A stretch of DNA of 64,000 nt, from the NCBI GenBank assembly GCA_002840755.1, contig PHBZ01000014.1, positions 1-64,000 of the forward strand, in the 5' to 3' direction. The notes beneath the pieces were generated by a model that was given only the letters and a program-made list of their open reading frames with translations, was not told the origin of the DNA and did no database searches. This document shows, one piece after another, positions 8,725 to 17,013 of this stretch. The position numbers were made by a program, and so were the translations under genes. Numbering within the stretch: the first letter of the stretch is position 1; each line of letters starts with the position of its first letter. The DNA is from Chloroflexi bacterium HGW-Chloroflexi-10. GTDB lineage: Bacteria; Chloroflexota; Anaerolineae; Anaerolineales; Anaerolineaceae.

Positions 8725-8732
8725 AAATTGGG
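8725..8732. repeat. target-site duplication of the IS, left copy
   Basis: AAATTGGG directly abuts the left terminal inverted repeat and is repeated at 12051-12058 directly outside the right one. An exact 8-bp direct repeat at both borders is what an IS4-like DDE transposase leaves on insertion. Confidence 0.8.
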
Positions 8733-8739
8733 CTGGTGA

Positions 8740-9536
8740 TTACCCATAAGTCATCTCCGCAAAAGGGAAAGGGTGCAAAAAAGAAAAAGAGAAGGTCATA
8801 GCAGCGGTAATCACAGCAGAAATGCCATGAAGAAGACAATAAGGGCCATCGCGATCCGAGGAAAGACCTAATTTGCCGCCTAATTGACGTAACCACAAGA
8901 CGGCTTTTGGTGGCCAGTGAACGGCGATGACAAAAACAATTTGAGCGGAGAGCAAAACGATGGCAAATAAACGGCGCATGCGATCAAGGGTACGAACACG
9001 CATATCTTCCACATCCAAACCCTGCTCCTGATCAAAGCGATAGCCATGTTCAATGTGGGTCCGCAGACGCCAGTCATTATAAACCTGCTGAACGATGGCG
9101 ATTGTTTCCAAAGCGACATTGGTGATTAAGACCAACCGACGATCAATACTGATGTCTTCCGCCACCAAAACCCACAGGATTTGTTGCGGATGATCTGGCA
9201 GGCGGATTTGAAACCAACCAAATTGAACCGTATCCAATCGGGTGCGACCAGCATGGGTAAAAAGCACATCAAAAGTGGTTTGGTAGAGCACAGTCCGGGT
9301 CAAATCGCGCAAGACCTCTCTTTCCCAACGGTCTAAACGGGGATTATACACCTCGACGATCCGCTCCAAATGGCTGACCCGGAAGACAAATTCTTGTTCC
9401 AGTCGCCCCACATGAGCAAACATTTTCTGGTCATCCAATCCTGCATCCCCTACAAAACGCACTTTATAGGCTGGGTATAAGCGGCAAGTCGTCTCAAAGG
9501 ACTGCATGATTTCATTATTTTGACTGATAAAGTCGA
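8740..9536 (-). pseudogene. IS4-like DDE transposase, C-terminal half
   Basis: Continuation of the transposase begun at 11951. The frame can be read from EIDFISQNNEIMQSFETT at about 9540 through RFVGDAGLDDQK (second catalytic Asp) to HIEHGYRFDQEQGLDVEDMR (presumed catalytic Glu region) and a stop at 8740-8742. The N-terminal half breaks off after WFSYEI, and this half resumes at EIDFIS; joining them gives the continuous string WFSYEIDFISQNNEI expected for the family. About 265 residues are present here. The interruption makes transposition by this copy impossible unless the inner element is excised. Confidence 0.85.
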
Positions 9537-11423
9537 TCTCAATGGACTAATCACAAATGACAAAATTTGCATGGTTCGCAAGGGAGAATTGAAACTAAAC
9601 CATTGGCATCGGTTATTGCGGTTGCAGAAAGACCAAGCAAATAAGTACTCTACACAAAAGGAAATAGAGTGTGGAGGAAAGGATGCAACGACAATGGCAA
9701 GTCCAACGGACGGTGCAGGAGTACGAGGACGGGCAAAAGCGGTGGAACCGAGCCTATCTGCTGGTACTGGAGATTACCCGGTCGATCGAAGAGAGTCAGG
9801 AGAAACCAATTGTGGAGGTGAACCATGCGAGTAGCAATCTATGCCCGGGTATCGACCCAACGCCAAGCATTAGCCCAAACGATTGAGCAACAATTAGAGC
9901 GTCTACAAGGGTACGTAAAAGAGCAGGGGTGGGAATTACCAGAAGAGAACATCTTCCAAGATGCAGGGTTCAGTGGCTCTGGGCTCGACCGGCCAGGACT
10001 GGATCGACTGCGTGACCAGGTTGCGGCTGGGGAACTGGATCAAGTAATTCTGACCGCTCCAGATCGGCTGGCACGCAACTACGTTCATCAAATGGTGCTG
10101 CTCGAAGAACTGGAAAAGCAAGGCTGCCAGGTGCTGTTTCTCGATCGACCGATGAGTCAGGATCCGCACGACCAGTTGGTGTTGCAAATCCGGGGTGCCG
10201 TGGCGGAGTATGAACGGGTCCTGATTGTCGAACGCATGCGGCGCGGTCGCCAATCGAAATATCGCACCGGAACCTTACTACCGTGGTCCACCCCCCCGTA
10301 TGGTTACCTGGTTGATCCCGATCGTCCTCGAGACCCGGCTGGCGTCCAGATTGATGAAAGCCGGGCGGTCATAGTACGAGAGATATATGCCTTCTATCTA
10401 CAAGCCGAGACAAGCCTATATGGTCTGGTCAAACATCTGCACGAACTGGGTATTCCAGCTCCTAAAGGTGATGTATACTGGAATTCAGCCACGCTACGCG
10501 GCGTGTTGACGAATCCCGCTTACACAGGACAGATATATGTGGGCCGGACGCGGCTAGTAAAATCGCTGACACGTTGTTCCGCTACCCATCCGATTGGAAA
10601 GTCTGGCCAGAGCCGGAACCAACTTCCAGAAGAAGATTGGATCCTGGTTGCCAACATATCGGCTATTGTGAGCCAGGAACAGTTTGATCAGGTGAAAACC
10701 AAGTTGTCGCTCAATCAGAAGTTTTCCAGACGTAACAATACCACTCACCAGTACCTGCTACGGGCATTGGTGAGTTGCGGAGTATGTCTGTTGGGCTGTA
10801 CGGGCCGACAAGTCAATCCCGGTTATTGCTATTATCTGTGCAGCGGTAAAAACAGCCAAGTCTACAATCATCTCGGCCATCCTTGTTCGGCACGCTACAT
10901 CCCTGCCAAACAATTGGATGAATTGGTGTGGAAAGATCTATGCGAAGTAATGACCCACCCAGAGATGATTACCTCGACCCTTCACCGGGCGCAGGGCGGC
11001 GATTGGCTGCCCCAAGAACTGCAAGCCAGACAGGAGAATCTGCGCAAGGGCCAGAAGACATTACAAAACCAGTTGGAGCGCTTGACCGAGGCGTATCTAA
11101 ACGGGATTATTCCGCTGGCCGAGTACCGACGCAGGCGTAGTGACTTGGAACGCCGTAATCAAGGACTGGAAGAACAGGAAAAGCAGTTGAATAGCCAGGT
11201 CGACCGCCAGTCCGAACTGGGTGGATGGAGCACATCGATTGAAATGTTCTGCAAACGGATCCAGGCTGGGTTGGAAAACACCACTTTCGAACACAAACGC
11301 AAGCTGGTGGAACTGCTGATCGACCGAGTGGTAGTTACGAATGGGGATGTTGAGATCCGGTATGTGATCCCCACCAGCCCAGAGAGTGAGCACGTCCGTT
11401 TTTGTCATTTGCGTAAAGACTAT
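9536..11423 (+). mobile_element. serine-recombinase mobile element nested in the IS
   Basis: About 1.89 kb lies inside the transposase gene. The left junction reads AAAGTCGAT then foreign sequence; the right junction reads foreign sequence then AT followed by TTCATACG. Both are consistent with insertion at a shared AT dinucleotide (9536-9537 and 11422-11423), as serine recombinases cut with a two-base overhang and make no longer target duplication. It carries a small ORF and a large serine recombinase, both on the plus strand, opposite to the host IS. No cargo gene is present. The exact border is uncertain by a few bases. Confidence 0.75.
9683..9886 (+). CDS. small helical protein encoded ahead of the serine recombinase
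   Basis: The ATG at 9683 follows a strong ribosome site (GGAGGAAAGG) and opens a 67-codon frame beginning MQRQWQVQRTVQEYEDGQKR with further WNRAYLLVLEITRSIEE, predicted helical and charged. It overlaps the recombinase start (9825) in another frame, which suggests translational coupling. I cannot name a family. The last third, overlapping the recombinase start, is less protein-like, and the functional part may end earlier. It may assist the recombinase, for instance in directionality, but that is inference from position alone. Confidence 0.55.
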   Translation: MQRQWQVQRTVQEYEDGQKRWNRAYLLVLEITRSIEESQEKPIVEVNHASSNLCPGIDPTPSISPND

Positions 11424-11711
11424 TTCATACGAAAACCAGTTGGCATAACTGATCACAGGCACTTTGGTGTTCACAATTGTGGCGGTGATCGCCGGATAGC
11501 CATGTGCCAGACGGGCATGTCCACTCAAATCCGGTGGGGTCGCCTTATGCACAATACTGGCCCCTTCCACCACCTCTATATACGGTTTCTCAAAATTGAC
11601 CGGATCCACGGCTGCCACCAAATACTCCGGCCTTTCTTGGGCTATTTCCTGACAGCCTACCTGGTACAAACCTTCATATATTTCACTGGTTCTTATGCGT
11701 TTGTTGTCTAA
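9825..11711 (+). CDS. large serine recombinase, C-terminus fused to interrupted-IS antisense sequence
   Basis: The product has the three-part layout of large serine recombinases: an N-terminal resolvase domain (residues 1-140) with the catalytic serine in YARVSTQRQ and the helix-forming PDRLARN and VAEYERVLIVERMRRGR motifs; a central recombinase domain (about 150-265) including YLQAETSLYGLVKHLHELGI and LTNPAYTGQIYVGRTR; a zinc ribbon (SCGVCLLGC ... CSGK ... HPC); and a coiled-coil (about 405-460). A strong ribosome site, GGAGG, precedes the ATG. The family part ends near residue 533 (EHVRFCHLRKDY) at the element border. The last 95 residues to the stop at 11711 are read from the antisense of the transposase, so they are a host-derived tail. 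Confidence 0.85.
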   Translation: MRVAIYARVSTQRQALAQTIEQQLERLQGYVKEQGWELPEENIFQDAGFSGSGLDRPGLDRLRDQVAAGELDQVILTAPDRLARNYVHQMVLLEELEKQGCQVLFLDRPMSQDPHDQLVLQIRGAVAEYERVLIVERMRRGRQSKYRTGTLLPWSTPPYGYLVDPDRPRDPAGVQIDESRAVIVREIYAFYLQAETSLYGLVKHLHELGIPAPKGDVYWNSATLRGVLTNPAYTGQIYVGRTRLVKSLTRCSATHPIGKSGQSRNQLPEEDWILVANISAIVSQEQFDQVKTKLSLNQKFSRRNNTTHQYLLRALVSCGVCLLGCTGRQVNPGYCYYLCSGKNSQVYNHLGHPCSARYIPAKQLDELVWKDLCEVMTHPEMITSTLHRAQGGDWLPQELQARQENLRKGQKTLQNQLERLTEAYLNGIIPLAEYRRRRSDLERRNQGLEEQEKQLNSQVDRQSELGGWSTSIEMFCKRIQAGLENTTFEHKRKLVELLIDRVVVTNGDVEIRYVIPTSPESEHVRFCHLRKDYFIRKPVGITDHRHFGVHNCGGDRRIAMCQTGMSTQIRWGRLMHNTGPFHHLYIRFLKIDRIHGCHQILRPFLGYFLTAYLVQTFIYFTGSYAFVV

Positions 11712-11951
11712 TAACCGATAGCTTCGTTTGGCGGTTGCCCAACTTTCCCCTTCCGTTTTACTGATTTGTTGCGCTACTTTGGTAATTACCGGGGATTTCC
11801 CTCCCATTATTCCCATCGCCATCTCTTCCACCACCCTGCCTAATCGTTTATCCGGCAGTTTCTTTGTAAACGGTTGGATATATATCCCCGCAGTTGTTCT
11901 GATCTCGATGATCGGTATCTTGTCAAGAATTGTTTCAAGTGCTATATTCAT
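11424..11951 (-). pseudogene. IS4-like DDE transposase, N-terminal half
   Basis: The ATG at 11951 has AAGGAGC upstream and starts MNIALETILDKIPIIEIRTT. The first catalytic Asp lies in EYLVAAVDPVNFEKPY. The family sequence breaks off after VISYANWFSYEI near 11424, where the nested element begins; the frame then runs on through the recombinase gene in antisense to 11097 without meaning. The second half is at 8740-9536. A longer start at GTG 12047 lies inside the terminal inverted repeat and is less likely. Confidence 0.85.
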
Positions 11952-12050
11952 TTTAACTCTGCTCCTTCCGGTAACTTTGGCTTCGTAATCTGAATTTACC
12001 ACTTTCGAGCAGAGTTTTCTATATTTTTCTTTTTTGTGGGTAATCACCAG

Positions 12051-12058
12051 AAATTGGG
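12051..12058. repeat. target-site duplication of the IS, right copy
   Basis: AAATTGGG directly outside the right terminal inverted repeat, identical to 8725-8732 on the left. Confidence 0.8.
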
Positions 12059-12061
12059 GGA

Positions 12062-12090
12062 TTGACTTAATAGAACAATTGTGCTAATAT
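12062..12090 (+). promoter_or_regulatory. sigma-70-type promoter leading repeat copy A
   Basis: TTGACT (12062-12067), 17-base spacer, TAATAT (12085-12090). The same promoter, with a better match, leads the inverted copy of the repeat (56661-56689, minus strand); spacer bases TAGAA and AATTGT are shared, so the promoter belongs to the repeat. It reads rightward into 12.1-12.5 kb, where no gene lies on the plus strand. Confidence 0.6.
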
Positions 12091-12183
12091 AAACCTGTTG
12101 CAAACCATCACACAATCGGTGAGTAGCACAAGATTGATACCTATCTTTCTCTCCATTTTCAACAAAACCCATAACCATCGCAC

Positions 12184-12525
12184 ATTAACAACCACATAGT
12201 CACCACTCTTGGCCCAATTCCTGATTCCAAATTCCTGTTTTAGCATTCCTGCTCTATCATTCGTTCCACATTCGTTCCAAAACGAATACAACACTTTAAC
12301 AGCCGCATATACACCCATCTTCCTGACCTAAATTTCACCACCCCCCGCATATACGGATAAAATTTCCGGAAATACATTCGTTCCGATTGGAATTCTTTTT
12401 CAACGAAAAACGAAAAACGAATACCCCGCCGTGCATGTGTCACCACCCATTTTGCCTGGCCTTCTGTACGGGCGAGGCTGGAAGAATTTTCTCTGCCCGT
12501 TCAACACCCGATGCCTCGCCCTTCA
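12184..12525 (+). repeat. long dispersed intergenic repeat, copy A
   Basis: About 340 bp, with an inverted, diverged copy at 56280-56634. The best-kept part, from ACCCATTTTGCCTGGCC (12446) to GATGCCTCGCCC (12525), differs at only a handful of positions. Two further conserved blocks form hairpins from ATTCGTT and AACGAAT arms: a tight one at 12270-12287 (loop CCAA) and a wider one at 12376-12422. Small open frames in it are not conserved between copies, so it is probably non-coding. A promoter at 12062-12090 reads into it. Together with the stretch to 12689 it fills the gap between the IS and the SET-domain gene. Confidence 0.7.
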
Positions 12526-12689
12526 GCCAGACAAGAGTGGGTCTGCCCTTTGGAAAAGGAATTATCAGACCCCCTCCTTCAGGAGGGCTGGGGAGGTTCG
12601 GTTTACCACCCATCACCACCCGCACCTCGCTCCAACGCGTCTACAGTCCCCAAGGCGTAGCCGAGTGGAGACGCAAAGCAACGCGAAAT

Positions 12690-13217
12690 TTATCCCATAA
12701 TTTTCCGGTTTAAAAATGGCGTAAAATGCCCTTCATAGCGTTTCTGCAGCTCAGGCAGCTGCCAATCTTCGGCAGTTATCCGCCCCCGGCAAAGCGCGGA
12801 CCCGCAGAGGCACGGCTCCATCACCCATTCTTGCCTATATAGCCACAGCGCATAATCGGCGCTAAGTTCCTCACCCACTCCAATGGTATGCCGGGCGATC
12901 AGCGTCACGGCATCCTGCATCCACACATTAGGATCACAGGAATGGTTGAGCGGGTAATCCTCGCCCGGTAGCGCATCCACAGGGTCAGCCAGGTAAAGGT
13001 CTTCCTCCAGCACTGCAACAGACTCCCGGTTGGCCTTTCCTGCCAGAATCTCCGCCCCGCTAAAGATAGTCCCACCCCATACTATCACTCTTTCTCCGGT
13101 TAAAATCACTTCCCTTGCGAACAACCCCTGTCCACCCAACCGGGACGGGTAAACACTCAACCGCGGATCAATCCAGGCTGGAATGGTCGCTCCTGGTTTT
13201 AGAATGGTTACACTCAT
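12690..13217 (-). CDS. SET-domain protein
   Basis: A product of about 175 residues shows the SET methyltransferase core: an early GGQGLFA segment (about 30), the NHSCDPN motif (about 92-98) and GEELSADYALW (about 115-125), then a post-SET cysteine cluster CLCGSALCRG (about 136-145) that should bind zinc. SET proteins transfer methyl groups from S-adenosylmethionine to lysine side chains; the substrate in this bacterium is unknown. Start is set at the ATG at 13217; a GTG three codons upstream is also possible. It stands alone, next to the repeat. Confidence 0.8.
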   Translation of the reverse strand: MSVTILKPGATIPAWIDPRLSVYPSRLGGQGLFAREVILTGERVIVWGGTIFSGAEILAGKANRESVAVLEEDLYLADPVDALPGEDYPLNHSCDPNVWMQDAVTLIARHTIGVGEELSADYALWLYRQEWVMEPCLCGSALCRGRITAEDWQLPELQKRYEGHFTPFLNRKIMG

Positions 13218-13316
13218 GCTCAACACGCATCCTCTAATAAAATTACCTATTCCAAACCTCGCAGAAAGCCAGTTAGTTTGGAATGGGTAAAATACGCAGC
13301 CTATCCAGTTCTTATA

Positions 13317-15200
13317 TTACGGCGCAAATAACACGTTCTGCTGCAGGAATTTCTCTACACGCTCGTAGTAATCCAGTAAAGTCTCGCTCTTGCGGAAGCC
13401 GTGTCCTTCACCGGTATACAACTGGTAGAGATGCGCTATCCCCGCCTGTCGCAGTTTGGCCACAATCTCTTCCGATTGGCTGGGCGGCACCACATTATCC
13501 TCATCACCCTGAAAAATCGCCAGAGCATCGCGAATATGTTCGGCATGAAACACCGGCGACCAGGCATGGTAGCGTCCGGCAGCCTCCGGCAAGCTGCCGA
13601 CCAATGAAACATTATAAAATGCCTCAAACTTGTGCGAATCCTGATCAATCGTAAATAGGTTAGCCACGCCATACAGGCACACTCCCGCTTTAAACACCCT
13701 TGGATAGCGGATCAGGCTGTTCAAAACCGTGTACCCCCCGGCGCTGCCACCCAGGATGATCATCTGCTTTTCATTCGCCAACCCGCGGCTCACCAATGCC
13801 CGCGCACCGCTGACCGCATCCTCTACGTCCACATCCCCCCAGCGTTGGCGCAGCATTTTTTTATAAGAATGTCCGTAACCGGTACTCCCCCGGTAATTAA
13901 CCGCCAGCCAGCCATAACCTCGCGATGTGAAATAACTGATCTCTGCGCCGTATTTTGCCGTTGCCTGTGATGTCGGCCCGCCGTGGATATGCAAAATCAC
14001 CGGCGGCTGTCCATCCGCAGCAAAATCAGGATTGGCCGGTGAATAGTATAAACCATACACCGTTACCCCATCTGCGGCCTGCCATTCCACAGGTTGAGGC
14101 TTCGAAAGGTATTCCGGCGCGATATCTTCAGCGGAACTGCGCGCTGCCACCCGCCACGTATCGCCATTCCAAACCACCACCCGTGGGGTAACCTGAGCAC
14201 TTGTGGCAATCAGTGCCAGTTCTCCGGAAGAAGAAACTACCGGCTGTTTTAAATTGGTATATCCATCCACCGCTATACCGGTAACAGCCCCGCTTAGTAC
14301 ATCCATCTGCCACAGGCTGTTAAAACCGGCTTCATTTTGTATGATATAAATTTTTTGGCTATCCGCATTCCAGGCGTAAGTGCGTACACCCTGTACCCAG
14401 GCCGGCTCATACAGGTGTGCCCCTTGCGGATTAAGTAGCCGGCGTTTTTCACCGCTCTGCAAGTCCACCAACACAAACGCATCCCACTCACCAGCGCTGG
14501 TGATATAGCTCAGCCATTTTCCATCCGGCGAAAACTCGGGTTGGAAGATAACCGTATCCGTATCTCCGGCAATCAGGCGTACATTTTCAACCTTTGGCAT
14601 ACCTTCCATACGCACATCCGCCAACATCAAGCGTGTGCCGTCCCAGGGCATTTGCGGGTGATTCCATTCCACCCAGGCCAATTGCTTCCCACCAGGATGC
14701 CACACCGGTTGCATATAGAAATCGGCTCCGCTGACCAGTTTCTGAGGCCAATGTTTGCCCTGCGCATCCACCACGGCCAATACGTCCAGATTGCCGTCTG
14801 AATAAACATACACTACCCACTCGCCATCCGGTGAAATCTGTGGTGCCGCCACTGAGCCGAAAGCCGGTGTGATCGGGTGAGGCTGCGCAAAACCCAACGG
14901 CCGCCGGTAAAGCCGGCCGTCTTTCCCGCAAAAAATAACAACCCCATCGCGTATACCAAACTCACCACCGCCGTAGCCAACTCCGCCGCGCGAGGAAATT
15001 TCCACATTCAGGTCAATACCCGGTTCGCCTTGCCCGGCAGCCACCAGTACACCATTGGCTGAACGACCCTCGTACCACACCAGTGTTTTTCCGTCGCTAT
15101 CCCAAAACACCTCCGTTAGTCGTATCCCCTGGCTTAACATCCGCGCAGAAATTGGGCTTGACCACAGACCATATGCTTTTTGTTGTTTTTTCGATATCAT
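13317..15200 (-). CDS. S9-family serine peptidase (prolyl oligopeptidase type)
   Basis: The 627-residue product combines an N-terminal beta-propeller (about 1-370, with PD40-like blades such as QISPDGEWVVYVYSDGNLDV and FSPDGKWLSYITSAGEWD) and a C-terminal alpha/beta-hydrolase domain. The catalytic triad is visible: Ser in GGSAGGYT (about residue 490), Asp in FQGDEDNVVPP (about 570) and His in GEGHGF (about 605). The preceding LHIHGGPTSQ is the usual oxyanion-hole region. No signal peptide is seen, so it should act in the cytoplasm on short peptides. It starts 12 bp after the thioredoxin gene and is likely co-transcribed with it. Confidence 0.9.
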   Translation of the reverse strand: MISKKQQKAYGLWSSPISARMLSQGIRLTEVFWDSDGKTLVWYEGRSANGVLVAAGQGEPGIDLNVEISSRGGVGYGGGEFGIRDGVVIFCGKDGRLYRRPLGFAQPHPITPAFGSVAAPQISPDGEWVVYVYSDGNLDVLAVVDAQGKHWPQKLVSGADFYMQPVWHPGGKQLAWVEWNHPQMPWDGTRLMLADVRMEGMPKVENVRLIAGDTDTVIFQPEFSPDGKWLSYITSAGEWDAFVLVDLQSGEKRRLLNPQGAHLYEPAWVQGVRTYAWNADSQKIYIIQNEAGFNSLWQMDVLSGAVTGIAVDGYTNLKQPVVSSSGELALIATSAQVTPRVVVWNGDTWRVAARSSAEDIAPEYLSKPQPVEWQAADGVTVYGLYYSPANPDFAADGQPPVILHIHGGPTSQATAKYGAEISYFTSRGYGWLAVNYRGSTGYGHSYKKMLRQRWGDVDVEDAVSGARALVSRGLANEKQMIILGGSAGGYTVLNSLIRYPRVFKAGVCLYGVANLFTIDQDSHKFEAFYNVSLVGSLPEAAGRYHAWSPVFHAEHIRDALAIFQGDEDNVVPPSQSEEIVAKLRQAGIAHLYQLYTGEGHGFRKSETLLDYYERVEKFLQQNVLFAP

Positions 15201-15212
15201 CAGCCTCGCCCT

Positions 15213-15530
15213 TTAACTAACATGGTCTTCAAAAGATTCGGTAATTTTTTGCAAAGACCGGAAACCACTAAAACGCTCCACCACTTCACCATTCTTAACC
15301 AGAATGACTGTCGGGACACCCATAACTTGATATTGCATAGCTAAATCCGGGTCCTGGTCTACATTTACATGAGCCAAAACCACTTTTCCGTCCCAAAGCG
15401 TCGCCAATTTCTCCAATTCTGGTTCAAGACGTTTGCAGGGTTGGCACCATTCAGCGCCAAATTCTACAATGACCGGAAGCTGTGCATGCAGCACTGTTTT
15501 TTCAAAATTTTCTTCTGTGAGTTCAAACAT
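15213..15530 (-). CDS. thioredoxin
   Basis: The product of about 105 residues is a single thioredoxin fold with the redox motif WCQPCK (around residue 28) in place of the common WCGPC, and the cis-proline loop VMGVPTVILVKNGE. It reduces protein disulfides in the cytoplasm. The start is the ATG at 15530, because GGAGG lies six bases before it; a TTG four codons upstream would place the ribosome site inside the gene. It is followed at 12 bp by the S9 peptidase gene, on the same strand. Confidence 0.9.
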   Translation of the reverse strand: MFELTEENFEKTVLHAQLPVIVEFGAEWCQPCKRLEPELEKLATLWDGKVVLAHVNVDQDPDLAMQYQVMGVPTVILVKNGEVVERFSGFRSLQKITESFEDHVS

Positions 15531-15671
15531 GGTTTCCTCCAACTTCTCCTGTGAGAAGTGTTTGATTTTTTTAAATACATCTGTACAATCAAAGTATAGT
15601 CGAAGGTCAATGATTTGTCAGCCAAAAAAGATTCAAAAAGAACTGAAAACCGACTTTAATACGAGGTATCT

Positions 15672-16166
15672 ATGCAACCATTTGCTTTAAGAACAATCCG
15701 TAACGAGGACCGGGATTGGATTCGCCGCTGGATGATCTTCCAGTGGGGTGCAGAAATCGTGATTGTCCATGATGAGATTTTTCACCCGGCGGATTTACCC
15801 GGTTTTGTCGCCACCGACCTGGAGACCAGTGAGCCGATTGGTTTAATCACCTATCATCTTGTGGAAGATTCATGCGAAATCATCACCCTCGATTCATTGC
15901 GCGAAGGTATTGGGATTGGAAATGCATTAATCGAAGCAGTAAAAGAGTATGCCATTAAAATGAATTGCCGGCGTCTATGGTTGGTTACCACCAATGACAA
16001 CATGAACTCACTCCGTTTTTACCAGAAACGCGGATTCGTTATGGTGAAAATTGACCGCGGCGCAGTGGAGCGTGGGCGCAAAAAGAAACCAGAGATCCCC
16101 GCCACCGGTTTTTATGGTATCCCCATTCGCGATGAAATTGAACTGGAATTGGTATTGACTCAATAA
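15672..16166 (+). CDS. GNAT-family N-acetyltransferase
   Basis: The 164-residue product has the GNAT order: substrate side (1-65), the acetyl-CoA loop in IITLDSLREGIGIGNALIEA (about 77-96, motif A, with G-I-G-I-G-N in place of Q/RxxGxG/A), and NDNMNSLRFYQKRGF (about 110-124, motif B). It should acetylate a small molecule or peptide amine, substrate unknown. It is divergent from the thioredoxin gene and precedes an exporter gene by about 170 bp, though a shared transcript is not evident. Confidence 0.85.
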   Translation: MQPFALRTIRNEDRDWIRRWMIFQWGAEIVIVHDEIFHPADLPGFVATDLETSEPIGLITYHLVEDSCEIITLDSLREGIGIGNALIEAVKEYAIKMNCRRLWLVTTNDNMNSLRFYQKRGFVMVKIDRGAVERGRKKKPEIPATGFYGIPIRDEIELELVLTQ

Positions 16167-16338
16167 ACGGGATTATCTTCCAAACAAAGTCTAAACCCTT
16201 AAAAAAAGAAAAAATTATTTCTTCATAAACATTTTTTCGTGTACCGGAATGATCAGGTATGGACAACCTGATGTATAATTGCGCCTGATTAAGTTTAGTT
16301 ACAATCCCTTTCTCTCCAACACAATCTTCGAGGCTTTT

Positions 16339-16968
16339 ATGATGTATTTAACACAGGGTTTATTTCTTGGCTTCTATGCTGCCTCCATGCCGGGACCATT
16401 CCAGGCATTTTTGTTGTCGCAAACGCTGCGAAATGGCTGGCGCCGCAGTTTACCTCTGGCATTGATCCCGCTGCTTTCTGATGGCCCCATTATGCTGACT
16501 TTCATTTTGGTATTATCACAGCTTCCAGCCTGGTTTACCAGCGCTTTACAAATTATTGGTGGCTTGTTTATTCTCTACCTGGCCTGGGATGCGTTTCTTG
16601 CCGCTCGTAAAATAGAAAAAAGTGATCCAAACGCAACAGTTTCTGCACCCAACAATCTCTCCTTTCTCAAATGTGCAACGATGAATCTGCTCAACCCCAA
16701 TGTGTATATCTTCTGGGGCACCATTGGTGTGCCTACTATCCTCGCTGGCTGGAAAATATCACCTGTATGGGGAATCGCATTTGTTCTCGGTTTTTATGGT
16801 TTGATGATCCCGACTCTGGTGGGTTGGATTGCCCTTTTCGGCACCTTAGGGCAATTAAAACCAAAAATTCAAACCATCATCACCCGTTTAATTGCCCTGG
16901 TATTGGTAGCTGTAGCGATCAATATGCTTTATACTGGCACCATTACCCTCCTTCCCTTGCTCCGTTAA
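16339..16968 (+). CDS. LysE/RhtB-family exporter
   Basis: From the ATG at 16339 the product has about 210 residues and six hydrophobic segments. The N-terminus MMYLTQGLFLGFYAASMPGP is typical of LysE-type amino-acid and metabolite exporters, as is LLSQTLRNGWRRSLPLALIPLLSDGPIML; NLLNPNVYIFWGTIG near residue 115 is the conserved NP segment of the family. The frame extends 20 codons further upstream, but these have no membrane character, and GAGG lies six bases before the preferred start. Substrate unknown. Confidence 0.8.
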   Translation: MMYLTQGLFLGFYAASMPGPFQAFLLSQTLRNGWRRSLPLALIPLLSDGPIMLTFILVLSQLPAWFTSALQIIGGLFILYLAWDAFLAARKIEKSDPNATVSAPNNLSFLKCATMNLLNPNVYIFWGTIGVPTILAGWKISPVWGIAFVLGFYGLMIPTLVGWIALFGTLGQLKPKIQTIITRLIALVLVAVAINMLYTGTITLLPLLR

Positions 16969-17013
16969 TGTTTTCTGCTTGCCGGTTCGGCAACTCTCAG
17001 GCATAATCAAGAT

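Larger units (their letters stand above)
8733..12050 (-). mobile_element. IS4-like insertion sequence interrupted by a serine-recombinase element
   Basis: The element is bounded by perfect 14-bp inverted repeats, CTGGTGATTACCCA at 8733-8746 and its complement at 12037-12050. These in turn are flanked by an identical 8-bp direct repeat. It encodes one DDE transposase on the minus strand, now in two pieces (11424-11951 and 8740-9536). Without the inserted block the element would be about 1.43 kb, normal for this kind of IS. The transposase stop codon lies inside the left inverted repeat. The intact borders show that the IS entered first and the recombinase element second. The right end sits only 11 bp from the -35 box of the repeat at 12062. 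Confidence 0.85.

Noticed and set aside
12387..12713. Plus-strand frames of about 90-108 codons within repeat copy A
   Set aside because: They are not preserved in the inverted copy, have no ribosome site and run into the antisense of the SET-domain gene.
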